A DNA stretch of 64,000 nt from Mangrovimonas xylaniphaga (GTDB lineage: Bacteria; Bacteroidota; Bacteroidia; Flavobacteriales; Flavobacteriaceae): contig NZ_LBIP01000013.1 of NCBI RefSeq assembly GCF_001280435.1, forward strand, positions 62,001 to 126,000, written 5' to 3'. Positions 42,082 to 50,452 of the stretch are shown here, one piece after another (positions within the stretch are counted from its first letter, which is position 1; every line of letters starts with the position of its first letter). The notes under the pieces were generated by a model. That model saw nothing but the letters and a program-made list of their open reading frames with translations, searched no databases and had not been told where the DNA came from. The translations under genes were made by a program, and so were the position numbers.

Positions 42082-42564
42082 ATGAAAAAACTACTCCCTT
42101 TTTTAGCCATTTGTATACTTATAGCATCCTGCAACAACTCGAAATCTTCCAACACAACGGAAGCCATGGACCCCATTAACAAGGATAAAATGATGAACAA
42201 AAAAACCTTGGAAGGGGCTTGGGAACTGGTGAGTTTTTACAATTATGAAGACAATAAAATAGTAGACTCCTTCCAAACCAGTGAAGGTTACCGTCAAGTA
42301 AAAATGTATACCAAATCTAAGGTGATGTGGTGTAAAAATGTACCGTCAGATTCCTCGGAATGGTTTGGCTACGGCAGTTACGAAATCCATGGAGATACCC
42401 TAACGGAAGTGTTGGATTATGGTTCTAAAATCATGACCAAAATCATCGATTTGAAAACAAAATTCAATAACGAATTGCAACTGGGTCCTAACACCTTTAC
42501 GCAAATCGAGATTGACGATGAGGGCAATAGAATCTATTCCGAAAACTACAGACGCATAGAATAA
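42082..42564 (+). CDS. Lipocalin-like lipoprotein
   Basis: The start is set at 42082 (MKKLLPFLAI), where a lipobox ends IASC; an upstream in-frame ATG would bury the signal. The mature part (about 140 residues) begins with NKKTLEGAWELVSFYN, typical of lipocalin-like domains of Bacteroidota, followed by alternating beta-strands (MYTKSKVMWCKN, GDTLTEVLDYGSK). Possibly a small-ligand binder in the periplasm; function unknown. Divergent from susC over a 287-bp intergenic region. Confidence 0.75.
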   Translation: MKKLLPFLAICILIASCNNSKSSNTTEAMDPINKDKMMNKKTLEGAWELVSFYNYEDNKIVDSFQTSEGYRQVKMYTKSKVMWCKNVPSDSSEWFGYGSYEIHGDTLTEVLDYGSKIMTKIIDLKTKFNNELQLGPNTFTQIEIDDEGNRIYSENYRRIE

Positions 42565-42668
42565 CCCTTCGCATATATACCATACTTTTAAACAAACATG
42601 CAAATATGCGTTTACCTCTTTGTGCCAAGCAAATACCTCATTTTTTTCAAATCACTATCTTTAAGGGG

Positions 42669-42676
42669 TATTTTTG
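42669..42676 (+). promoter_or_regulatory. Possible -7 element of the LytS-like gene
   Basis: TATTTTTG is an exact -7 match, but only four bases separate it from the ATG at 42681, implying a leaderless or nearly leaderless mRNA. TATCTTTA at 42656-42663 is an alternative with a short leader. Confidence 0.35.
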
Positions 42677-42680
42677 AAAC

Positions 42681-43736
42681 ATGAATTTCAGCCCTTTTAA
42701 AAACAGGTACCTCCTCATCAATCTATTGATTGGTATTGGTTTGGTGAGCATCCCTTTTTTAACCTCCCCCGACCTTGGTTCGGGTTTGGAATTACTTAAG
42801 GTAAAACCATTTCAGCGCAGCCTTTTAAGCTATGTACTATTACTCTTGGTATTTTATGGCAACTACTATTTTATTGTACCAGAATTTTATATCAAAAAGC
42901 GCTGGTTTTGGTTTTTGGGGCTCTCTCTCTTGGGGTATCTCCTTGTATTTAATTTACCGCAAATACTCATTCCAGAACACTTCCCAAATAACATGGGAAG
43001 ACCCAAAATGCCCGCAATGCCGCCCGAACCGAGAAATCGGTTGTTACCTTTTGGCATTTTTTCAAGAGACAGCTATTTCTTCCACTACATCGTCGTGTTT
43101 TTACTGTCCCTATTTTTAAGATTGGAAGAACATCTGCATAGCGTGCAAAATGAAAAATTGGCCACTGAAGTCTCCTATTTAAAAGCTCAGATCAATCCGC
43201 ATTTTCTGTTTAACACCCTTAATAGTCTGTATGCCCTAACCCTGACAAAATCTGATGAAGCACCAAAAGCAGTCATCAAACTTTCCAACCTAATGCGCTA
43301 TGTGGTGACGGAAAGCGATCAAAAAATGGTGGATCTCAAAAAGGAAATTGCCTATATAGAGAATTTTATCGCTCTTCAAAAATTGCGTCTTTCAGAGGAC
43401 ATAAAGGTAACTGCCAATTTTTCGGGGGACTTTTCCAACAAAAAAATAGCGCCTTTGCTTTTGATCAATTTTATTGAAAATGCCTTTAAATACGGGCCTT
43501 CCGCAGAAAACAACTCAGAGATTCTCATAGACCTATCCATAAACGAAGAGAATTCCTTATTTTTGAGAGTAGAGAATACATTCTCCAAAAAATATCAAGA
43601 TGAGCAAACCTCTACCATGCAAGGATTGAAAAACACAAAGCGTCGCCTAAACATTCTCTACCCCAATGCACATAAACTCACAACTACGGTAGCATCAGGA
43701 AGGTTTAAAGTGGCTTTACAACTAAACTTATCATGA
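42681..43736 (+). CDS. LytS/YehU-family sensor histidine kinase
   Basis: A 351-residue membrane kinase. Four hydrophobic segments lie in the first 155 residues, with no large sensor loop. The His_kinase domain carries the phosphate-accepting His in KAQINPHFLFNTLNSLYAL (about residue 172) and the ATP-binding Asn in LLINFIENAFKYG. It phosphorylates the LytTR regulator, whose start overlaps its stop (ATGA). The signal is unknown; such pairs in Bacteroidota often respond to envelope or metabolic cues. There is no direct sequence link to the adjacent xylan locus. Confidence 0.94.
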   Translation: MNFSPFKNRYLLINLLIGIGLVSIPFLTSPDLGSGLELLKVKPFQRSLLSYVLLLLVFYGNYYFIVPEFYIKKRWFWFLGLSLLGYLLVFNLPQILIPEHFPNNMGRPKMPAMPPEPRNRLLPFGIFSRDSYFFHYIVVFLLSLFLRLEEHLHSVQNEKLATEVSYLKAQINPHFLFNTLNSLYALTLTKSDEAPKAVIKLSNLMRYVVTESDQKMVDLKKEIAYIENFIALQKLRLSEDIKVTANFSGDFSNKKIAPLLLINFIENAFKYGPSAENNSEILIDLSINEENSLFLRVENTFSKKYQDEQTSTMQGLKNTKRRLNILYPNAHKLTTTVASGRFKVALQLNLS

Positions 43737-44416
43737 TCACGGCAGTTGCCATAGACGACGAACCCCTGGCGCTTAAAGTCATAGAGACCTTTTGTGAGCA
43801 GCTTGATGGTATCCAATTGGAAAAAACCTTCTCCAATCTTACAAATGCCAAAAAATACATCAATAAATTTCCGGTAGATGTCATTTTTTTGGACATAGAA
43901 ATGCCTAATATCAATGGGATCGATTTTTATGCCTCTCTCACCAAACCGGTAAAGGTCATTTTTACCACGGCCTATGATGAATATGCCGTAGAAGGCTTCA
44001 ATTTGAATGCTACAGACTATTTGTTAAAACCTTTTTCCTTGGAACGCTTCACCGAAGCGGTCTCGAGGGTCCAAAAAAGCTTGGAATTGGAACAGGCACA
44101 CGAAAATGCCAACCCCTTGCTATCGATAAGGGCCGACTACAAACTTCACCGCATCCCAATTCAGGACATTCTTTATTTGGAAGCCATGGACGACTATGTA
44201 AAAATTCACATCCAAGACAAAAAAAGTCTGGTTACAAGATCCACCATGAAAGGCATCTTGGAAAAACTCCCGAAAGCACAGTTTGCCAGAATCCACAAAT
44301 CCTATATTGTGCCTTTGCACAATATTAAAAGTATCGCTTCCCAAGAAGTAGACCTAGGCTATACCAAACTGCCCATTGGTAACAGTTACAAACAAAATTT
44401 GGAGCCGCTCAACTAA
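43733..44416 (+). CDS. LytTR-family response regulator
   Basis: The 227-residue protein has a receiver domain (1-115; the phosphorylated Asp in VDVIFLDIEMPNINGIDF, about residue 54, and the Lys in DYLLKPFSLERF) and a LytTR DNA-binding domain (about 128-227: LYLEAMDDYVKIHIQDKK, KAQFARIHKSYIVPL). It is translationally coupled to the kinase gene. Its targets probably include its own promoter; none are identified here. Confidence 0.95.
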   Translation: MITAVAIDDEPLALKVIETFCEQLDGIQLEKTFSNLTNAKKYINKFPVDVIFLDIEMPNINGIDFYASLTKPVKVIFTTAYDEYAVEGFNLNATDYLLKPFSLERFTEAVSRVQKSLELEQAHENANPLLSIRADYKLHRIPIQDILYLEAMDDYVKIHIQDKKSLVTRSTMKGILEKLPKAQFARIHKSYIVPLHNIKSIASQEVDLGYTKLPIGNSYKQNLEPLN

Positions 44417-44522
44417 ACACACTTTTGGTTAATTAACCGCAAATTTTCTCCCTTTCCTCTCAATTTGTTCATTTCTCATTAAGCTTTTTATAATTTGGTT
44501 GAAGAATTAAAACATACAGCTT

Positions 44523-45251
44523 ATGAAACGAAAAGATTTTTTAAAAAACGGACTTTTGGGAGTTGGAACCATCGTGGCCATTCCAACAGTTCTAACAGGC
44601 TGTTCCAGTGATGATGATTCAGGATCAGGTAATGCAACGGGAGACAATGCAGGAAATAACTCTGGTAGTACCATTGGGGACTGTGTACTATCCCCCAGTG
44701 AGACCAAAGGTCCCTTCCCTATCAAAACACCCTCGCAATTGGTTAGGGAAAACATTATAGGAGATCGCTCTGGTTTGGCTTTCCTAATGACCCTTACCGT
44801 ACAAGATAAAGACAACGATTGTGCTCCATTGGAAGGAGTATTGGTGGATATATGGCATTGTGATGCAGATGGAAACTATTCTGAATATGGAGGCGTTCAA
44901 ATGCAGACGGCCGATTATACCGACAATCACTTTTTAAGAGGGCGTCAAACTACCGATAGTAACGGACAAGCCTCCTTTATCAGTATTTTTCCTGGATGGT
45001 ACATGGGCAGGGCTCCTCACATCCACGTGGAAATTCTAGATGCCAATGGCAACTCAAAAAGAGTCACCCAAATTGCCTTTCCTAAAGATATATGCGACAC
45101 CGTTTACGCCACGTCTGGCTACCACGGTACAGCAGACACCTCCAACGAAACCGATAATGTGTTCTCTGATAGTTTGGAGGATAATATGGCCGACACCCTT
45201 ACCGGAAACACTACCGACGGGTATACTTTGACCAAAATAATCACTGTATAG
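44523..45251 (+). CDS. Secreted intradiol ring-cleavage dioxygenase-like lipoprotein
   Basis: A 242-residue protein with a lipoprotein or twin-arginine-like start (MKRKDFLKNGLLGVG) and a Cys in LTGCSSDDD. The core is the intradiol dioxygenase sandwich: LEGVLVDIWHCDADGNYSEYG (first Fe ligand Tyr), FLRGRQTTDSNGQASFISIF, then GWYMGRAPHIHVEI (second Tyr and two His). All four non-haem Fe(III) ligands appear to be present. Cytoplasmic relatives cleave catechol or protocatechuate; secreted forms in Bacteroidota are largely uncharacterised. It follows the two-component pair by 106 bases and ends at a strong hairpin. Confidence 0.85.
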   Translation: MKRKDFLKNGLLGVGTIVAIPTVLTGCSSDDDSGSGNATGDNAGNNSGSTIGDCVLSPSETKGPFPIKTPSQLVRENIIGDRSGLAFLMTLTVQDKDNDCAPLEGVLVDIWHCDADGNYSEYGGVQMQTADYTDNHFLRGRQTTDSNGQASFISIFPGWYMGRAPHIHVEILDANGNSKRVTQIAFPKDICDTVYATSGYHGTADTSNETDNVFSDSLEDNMADTLTGNTTDGYTLTKIITV

Positions 45252-45316
45252 CCCTTGAGGGTGTCGACATATAAACCCTAAAAATTCCATTGTTTTGATC
45301 TTTAGAGTTGTTAGCC

Positions 45317-45350
45317 GAAAAGAGGTGTTCAAAATTGAACACCTCTTTTC
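45317..45350. terminator. Bidirectional terminator; rest of 45252-45591 has no gene
   Basis: GAAAAGAGGTGTTCAA pairs with TTGAACACCTCTTTTC, with A/T runs on both sides. It closes the dioxygenase gene. The other 300 bases before the sulfatase hold AT-rich sequence with no open frame I can support and no clear -7 match; a promoter for the sulfatase is expected there. Confidence 0.95.
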
Positions 45351-45591
45351 ATATCACTACTTTCCTATTTCATTATATTAACTGAACTTCAACAACTTAA
45401 GTTTTAGAATGAAAAGTTTGCAAACAATTTCCCTAAAATCAAAAATTTCTACATAAAACACTAATTAGCAACACTTTGTAGTAAAAGTTTGACTTATTTT
45501 GTTTACATTAGATACTGATTACCAGCCCCTCTACAATTCTCCTCCTACTTCACAGCTATTAATCAATAACTTTTAATTAATCTCAAAAATC

Positions 45592-47154
45592 ATGAAACAA
45601 AAACTTCACCCTCTAAAGTTGTTTTTATTGTTGATGCTGATACCTTTATGCTCTTTCAGTCAGGAAAAACCAAACATTTTGGTTATTTGGGGCGATGATA
45701 TTGGTACCTGGAACATTAGTCACAACAACCGCGGTATGATGGGCTACAAAACCCCAAACATCGACCGAATTGCTAAAGAAGGCCTTGCCTTTACCGATTA
45801 TTATGCGCAACAAAGTTGTACCGCCGGTCGGGCAGCTTTTATTGGTGGCAACGTCCCCGTAAGAACTGGAATGACCAAAGTAGGGCTGCCAGGTGCTGCC
45901 CAAGGTTGGCAAAAAAGCGATGTGACCATGGCAACTGTTTTGAAAAGCCAGGGATACGCAACTGGACAATTTGGCAAAAACCACCAAGGCGATTTGGACG
46001 AACATCTCCCAACCATGCATGGCTTTGATGAATTTTTAGGAAACCTGTACCACCTCAATGCCGAGGAAGAACCCGAAAATTTTGATTACCCAAGGGATAT
46101 GAAAATGAAAGACGGCAAAACCTTTTTGGAAAAATATGGGCCAAGAGGAGTGCTTCATTGTTGGGCCGACGGAAAAGGAGGTCAACGCATTGAAGATACA
46201 GGACCTTTGACAAAAAAACGCATGGAAACCATTGATGACGAAACTGTAGCGGCAGCTAAAGATTTTATCAGAAAAGCAGTAAAAGACGGCAAGCGCTTTT
46301 TTGTATGGTGGAATGGTACGCGTATGCACTTCCGTACCCATGTTAGGGAAGAACATCGCCACCCTGGTAATGATGAATATACCGATGGTATGATAGAACA
46401 CGACGGTAACGTTGGAGAGCTCTTGGATTTATTGGATGAATTGGGCATTACTGATAATACGGTGGTGATGTACTCTACAGATAATGGTCCTCACTACAAC
46501 ACTTGGCCAGATGCCGGGACCACGCCTTTTAGAGGGGAGAAAAACTCCAACTGGGAAGGCGCCTACCGTGTGCCAACCTTTATTAAATGGCCTGGACATT
46601 TCCCTGCTGATAAAACTTTAAACGGCATTGTGTCCCATGAAGATTGGCTGCCAACCTTTGCTTCCATTGCTGGAGCTCCCGGCATTAAGGACAAAATCAA
46701 AAAAGGAGTCTCCTTAAATGGCAGAAGCTATAAAAATTATATTGATGGGTATGATTTAACCGACTATCTTACTGGAAAAACAGAGGAATCCCCACGTCAC
46801 GAATTTTGGTATGTCAACGACGACGGACAAATTGTGGCCGCACGTTATGATGACTGGAAAGTTATCTTTTTGGAAAATAGGGGTGAAAAGTTCGGTGTTT
46901 GGATGGAACCTTGGGCGGAACTACGGGTTCCTGTTATTGAAAACCTAAGACGAGACCCCTTTGAAAAAGCCCAACACAACTCCAACACTTACTACGATTG
47001 GCTTTTGGACCGTGCCTATGTATTGGTCCCTATACAAGGTTTGGCTGCCAATTTCCTAATGACCATGAAGGATTACCCACCTAGCCAGACCCCAGGTTCG
47101 TTTAATTTGAGCGCCGTTGAGGAAAAACTGAAATCATCCATAGGCGGTAACTAG
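45592..47154 (+). CDS. Secreted type-I sulfatase (arylsulfatase family)
   Basis: The 520-residue protein has a signal peptide (LFLLLMLIPLCSFS) and the sulfatase core: metal Asp in KPNILVIWGDDIGTW, the formylglycine site SCTAGRAAF with Cys76 and Arg80 (C-x-A-x-R), and VVMYSTDNGPHYNTWPD. The Cys must be oxidised to formylglycine by a maturation enzyme not in the window. It removes sulfate esters, perhaps from marine polysaccharides; substrate not determined. Monocistronic between two hairpins. Confidence 0.95.
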   Translation: MKQKLHPLKLFLLLMLIPLCSFSQEKPNILVIWGDDIGTWNISHNNRGMMGYKTPNIDRIAKEGLAFTDYYAQQSCTAGRAAFIGGNVPVRTGMTKVGLPGAAQGWQKSDVTMATVLKSQGYATGQFGKNHQGDLDEHLPTMHGFDEFLGNLYHLNAEEEPENFDYPRDMKMKDGKTFLEKYGPRGVLHCWADGKGGQRIEDTGPLTKKRMETIDDETVAAAKDFIRKAVKDGKRFFVWWNGTRMHFRTHVREEHRHPGNDEYTDGMIEHDGNVGELLDLLDELGITDNTVVMYSTDNGPHYNTWPDAGTTPFRGEKNSNWEGAYRVPTFIKWPGHFPADKTLNGIVSHEDWLPTFASIAGAPGIKDKIKKGVSLNGRSYKNYIDGYDLTDYLTGKTEESPRHEFWYVNDDGQIVAARYDDWKVIFLENRGEKFGVWMEPWAELRVPVIENLRRDPFEKAQHNSNTYYDWLLDRAYVLVPIQGLAANFLMTMKDYPPSQTPGSFNLSAVEEKLKSSIGGN

Positions 47155-47170
47155 TCTTACCATTTTAAAT

Positions 47171-47211
47171 AAAATCCAGTTTCATGCTGCAATAGGGTGA
47201 AACTGGATTTT
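47171..47211 (+). terminator. Terminator of the sulfatase gene
   Basis: AAAATCCAGTTTCA pairs with TGAAACTGGATTTT (14 bp, 13-base loop), followed by a T-run. Confidence 0.95.
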
Positions 47212-47267
47212 TTATTCTGTAAATTAGTAATGTTCCTTCTATTTTAAATTAAACAACAAAACAGTGC

Positions 47268-47753
47268 ATGGTTAGAAATGTTGAAATGAGCGATGCTGAA
47301 GAAATTTCAAACATCTATAATTACTATATCAAAAATACCGTGATTACCTTTGAGGAAATGCCCCTTAGCAAAGAGGTGATGGCAGAGCGGATCAAAACCA
47401 ATAGCGCTCAATACCCTTGGATTGTTTACGAAGAAAATAATGAAATATTGGGCTATGCCTATGCCACAGCTTGGAAATCAAGATCTGCTTATCGATATGC
47501 TGTTGAAAGTACCGTATATCTTAGGTACGACCAACATGGAAAAGGATTGGGTACCCAACTCTACAAAAGCCTTATAAATCAACTTAAAAAACAGAAATTC
47601 CATGCGGTTATTGGTGGTATTGCCCTACCCAATGATTTAAGTATAGCACTTCATGAAAAACTAGGTTTTAAAAAGATTGCCCAATTCAAAGAGGTCGGCT
47701 ATAAGTTTGAAAAATGGATTGATGTAGGTTATTGGGAACTCATTTTTAAGTAG
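47268..47753 (+). CDS. GNAT acetyltransferase, phosphinothricin-acetyltransferase type
   Basis: A 161-residue GNAT fold protein with VRNVEMSDAEEISNIYNYYI, TFEEMPLSKEVMAERI, acetyl-CoA-binding YDQHGKGLGTQLYKSLI, and the C-terminal LGFKKIAQFKEVGYKFEKW. This matches the Pat/YwnH group that acetylates phosphinothricin-like or methionine-analogue compounds; the natural substrate here is not known. Probably a single-gene unit, given the terminator upstream. Confidence 0.9.
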   Translation: MVRNVEMSDAEEISNIYNYYIKNTVITFEEMPLSKEVMAERIKTNSAQYPWIVYEENNEILGYAYATAWKSRSAYRYAVESTVYLRYDQHGKGLGTQLYKSLINQLKKQKFHAVIGGIALPNDLSIALHEKLGFKKIAQFKEVGYKFEKWIDVGYWELIFK

Positions 47754-48326
47754 CAATAGTATAATCTATGACAAACTTATAATAGTACGCTCTAAAAACT
47801 CACCTTTAAAAAGACATAAACACCTGAAAATCATTCAGTTTCTAGTTTTTATATTGTAATTTTATTATACCTAACACAAAATCAATCACTTAAAATGATT
47901 CTTTAACTAAAAGGGTGAAAGAATCATTACTTCAAAGAGATTGACATCCTAACAAAACTACTCGCTTCTAAGTTATAGGTTCCGATGGAATCGCAACCAC
48001 AGTGATGACGCAACCTTTTCTTATTGTGAAAATTCCAATATCCAATTTGCCTATAGTATTTCAATTACTCCGCCTCATTACCCCTATCATAATTCATTGC
48101 GTTGTTTTTCACACTGAAATGCGACGCGATGTTTTTCTCTCACAACTCCATTTAAAACCAAATTATTTAAGGATAGCTACTGCGCGAGCATATCATATAT
48201 AAAGCGTAATTTTACTTGATTTTTAGCAGAAAGTATATTTCCAGGTTTGAATATATTGTAGCCTAATATACTATAATCTATTAGGCAAGAACAAACGAAG
48301 GAGAATTTAGTAGTAAAACCTCAACG
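47754..48326 (+). other. 573-bp region without a supportable gene
   Basis: The region is AT-rich. A 66-codon open frame at 48002-48202 has no ribosome site, family resemblance or operon context and was rejected. A near-palindromic AT-rich run (TAGCCTAATATACTATAATC around 48259-48278) may belong to the promoter of the next gene. No exact TAnnTTTG element close to the next start was seen. Confidence 0.5.
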
Positions 48327-49364
48327 ATGAACAAAAAGCATTACGGAGCAAAACCCACCAACGACCATATCACCCAATATGCCAAGAGCCCCAATTGGAA
48401 CAATGATAAATTCCAAAATTTGGAAGAAACTATCATGTCCATCAGCATACAAAACCTTCCCAAATTACTGTACAAACAGTTTTTCAAAAAGCAAGATCGT
48501 GAACCCAAAACACACCTGCCAATAGAAACCTTCAATAAAGAACAGTTTCTCTCACCTTCCGAAAACACCAAATTTATCTGGTACGGACACTCCGTGATAT
48601 TACTGCGTATGCAGAACAAAACACTCCTGATCGACCCTATGTTAGGACCAGATGCAGCGCCAATTGCGCCCTTTCCTGTAAAAAGATTTAGCAAAAACAC
48701 CTTGGACTTGATTGAAGAATTCCCAGAGATTGACCTTGTATTGATAACCCACGACCATTACGATCATTTAGACTATAAAAGCATCAAAAAACTGAGGTCA
48801 AAGGTGAAACATTTTTATGTAGCCTTGGGGGTTGGGCGTCATTTGGAGAAATGGGGAGTTCCTAATGATCAAATCACCGAATTCGATTGGTGGGAAAAAA
48901 GTTCCTTTGAAGGGATCGATATCTCCTTTACTCCCACCCGCCACTTTTCGGGTAGAGGGCTTACCGACAGGGCTAAATGCCTTTGGGGAGGCTGGGCGTT
49001 TAAAACACCTTCCGAAAACATCTGGTTCTCTGGCGATGGTGGCTATGGCAAACATTTTAAAGAAATAGGAGACCGATTGGGCCCCTTCGATTTTGGATTT
49101 ATGGAATGTGGCCAATACAACCAAAATTGGCACCTTATCCACATGTTCCCAAAAGAAAGTGTGCAAGCGGCTCGGGATGCAAAAGTACAATGCATCATGC
49201 CTGTGCACTGGGCTGGCTTTTCCTTGGCGCAACACAGTTGGCAAGAACCCATGGAAGCATTTTTAGATGCTGCACAAGGCAATAAGAGTGCCCATATCCA
49301 TCCAAAATTGGGTGAATTGGTCGATTATAAAAATCATGAGAATAAAGTTTGGTGGAAAGACTAA
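48327..49364 (+). CDS. MBL-fold hydrolase, UlaG/NAPE-PLD-like
   Basis: This 345-residue metallo-beta-lactamase-fold hydrolase has the metal motif THDHYDHLDY, with KFIWYGHSVILLRMQNKT before it and IWFSGDGGYGKHFKEIG and CIMPVHWAGFSLA after. The order matches the family that includes N-acyl-phosphatidylethanolamine phospholipase D and UlaG-like lactonases; substrate unknown. No signal peptide is evident at the N-terminus; an in-frame ATG at codon 37 (MSISIQNLP) could shorten it. Monocistronic. Confidence 0.88.
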   Translation: MNKKHYGAKPTNDHITQYAKSPNWNNDKFQNLEETIMSISIQNLPKLLYKQFFKKQDREPKTHLPIETFNKEQFLSPSENTKFIWYGHSVILLRMQNKTLLIDPMLGPDAAPIAPFPVKRFSKNTLDLIEEFPEIDLVLITHDHYDHLDYKSIKKLRSKVKHFYVALGVGRHLEKWGVPNDQITEFDWWEKSSFEGIDISFTPTRHFSGRGLTDRAKCLWGGWAFKTPSENIWFSGDGGYGKHFKEIGDRLGPFDFGFMECGQYNQNWHLIHMFPKESVQAARDAKVQCIMPVHWAGFSLAQHSWQEPMEAFLDAAQGNKSAHIHPKLGELVDYKNHENKVWWKD

Positions 49365-49524
49365 TACTCTTGATACCGCTCTTAAATCTATTTTCAAACA
49401 ATACAAACTAAACAATTCTATTTCAAAAACTTACCGTTTCACCTATCCATTCCTAAAAAACCACTAACTTTAGATACCCTTCCCTACTAAAAACATTCCT
49501 TCTTCTCACCTAAACAATGGCGTC

Positions 49525-50088
49525 ATGAGAAAACTGATTATGTGGAACCTCATCACACTAGATGGCTACTTCGAAGGCAATGAGCCCTGGGATTTATCCT
49601 TCCATCATAAGGTCTGGGGACCTGAGCTTGAACAACTAAGCATCGAACAACTGCACTCCGCAGACTATCTCATATTCGGACGTTTGACCTATGAAGGGAT
49701 GGCGGCCTATTGGACCAACGCCGAAGGAGAAATTGCTGATTTAATGAATCAAATTCCCAAAATTGTGGTTTCTCAAACATTATCTAACGCCGAATGGAAC
49801 AATACCACACTCATTAAGGAAAACCCTTCAGAAGAAATCTCCAAATTAAAAGCTCAACAAGGTGGTAACATGTTTGTGTTTGGAAGTGCCAACCTCTCCA
49901 AAACGTTGATGAACGACCATCTGTTCGACGAATACCGTATTGGGATTGCTCCCGTTATTTTGGGTAGTGGCCGTCCGCTCTTCTATCAAGGTTTAACACC
50001 AAAGCACCTGTCATTGGTTTCTATTCAACAATTAGTAAATGGAGGGATTGTTTTAAAATACATCGAACAACCCACTGAGGACATTTAA
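49525..50088 (+). CDS. Dihydrofolate-reductase-like / RibD C-terminal family protein
   Basis: The protein has 187 residues with the family start RKLIMWNLITLDGYFEGN, SADYLIFGRLTYEGMAAYW, FVFGSANLSKTLM and the C-terminal APVILGSGRPLFY. It has the fold of RibD-type reductases and probably uses NADPH; the substrate is unknown because it is not located in a riboflavin operon. It is a stand-alone gene 160 bases after the MBL gene, with no recognisable terminator after it. Confidence 0.92.
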   Translation: MRKLIMWNLITLDGYFEGNEPWDLSFHHKVWGPELEQLSIEQLHSADYLIFGRLTYEGMAAYWTNAEGEIADLMNQIPKIVVSQTLSNAEWNNTTLIKENPSEEISKLKAQQGGNMFVFGSANLSKTLMNDHLFDEYRIGIAPVILGSGRPLFYQGLTPKHLSLVSIQQLVNGGIVLKYIEQPTEDI

Positions 50089-50264
50089 CATAGAAACTCT
50101 AAAATATTAGCACAAACTGCAAATAGGGCAATGTAACTCAAGCTCTACAACTATTCACCATAGGCACCTTTGCCCAATTAGGACTTATAGCCACAAACAA
50201 GAGCAACTAGCCAGAGAGCAACTGCACTACACATCATCAGCTTAACCTCAACTCCAAAAAAATA

Positions 50265-50435
50265 TTAGTGGCGTCCACCACCATAAAAGTCAACACCTAC
50301 ATGAGGTGACATATGAGGTCCATTGGGGCCGAAACGCATGTCTACCCCCACATTGGTATGGGCAGAGCCACAGGCCGCTAAAAGAAATAAGAACAAAATA
50401 ACGACGAGAACGGAAAAGGATTTATGTATTTTCAT
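50265..50435 (-). CDS. Small lipoprotein of 56 residues with Gly/His-rich end
   Basis: ATG at 50435, stop TAA at 50265-50267. The protein has a clear lipoprotein signal (MKIHKSFSVLVVILFLFLLA, then AC), followed by GSAHTNVGVDMRFGPNGPHM and a Gly/His tail ending YGGGRH. It has no homologue I recognise. It lies 17 bases downstream of the VOC lipoprotein gene on the same strand, so the two are probably co-transcribed. Evidence is the perfect lipobox, the coding-like structure and the close spacing. Confidence 0.75.
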   Translation of the reverse strand: MKIHKSFSVLVVILFLFLLAACGSAHTNVGVDMRFGPNGPHMSPHVGVDFYGGGRH

Positions 50436-50452
50436 TTTAAGGAGTTTTAATG

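Noticed and set aside
48002-48202. 66-codon open frame in the gap before the MBL gene
   Set aside because: No ribosome site, family resemblance, signal peptide or operon partner; composition resembles the AT-rich intergenic DNA around it.
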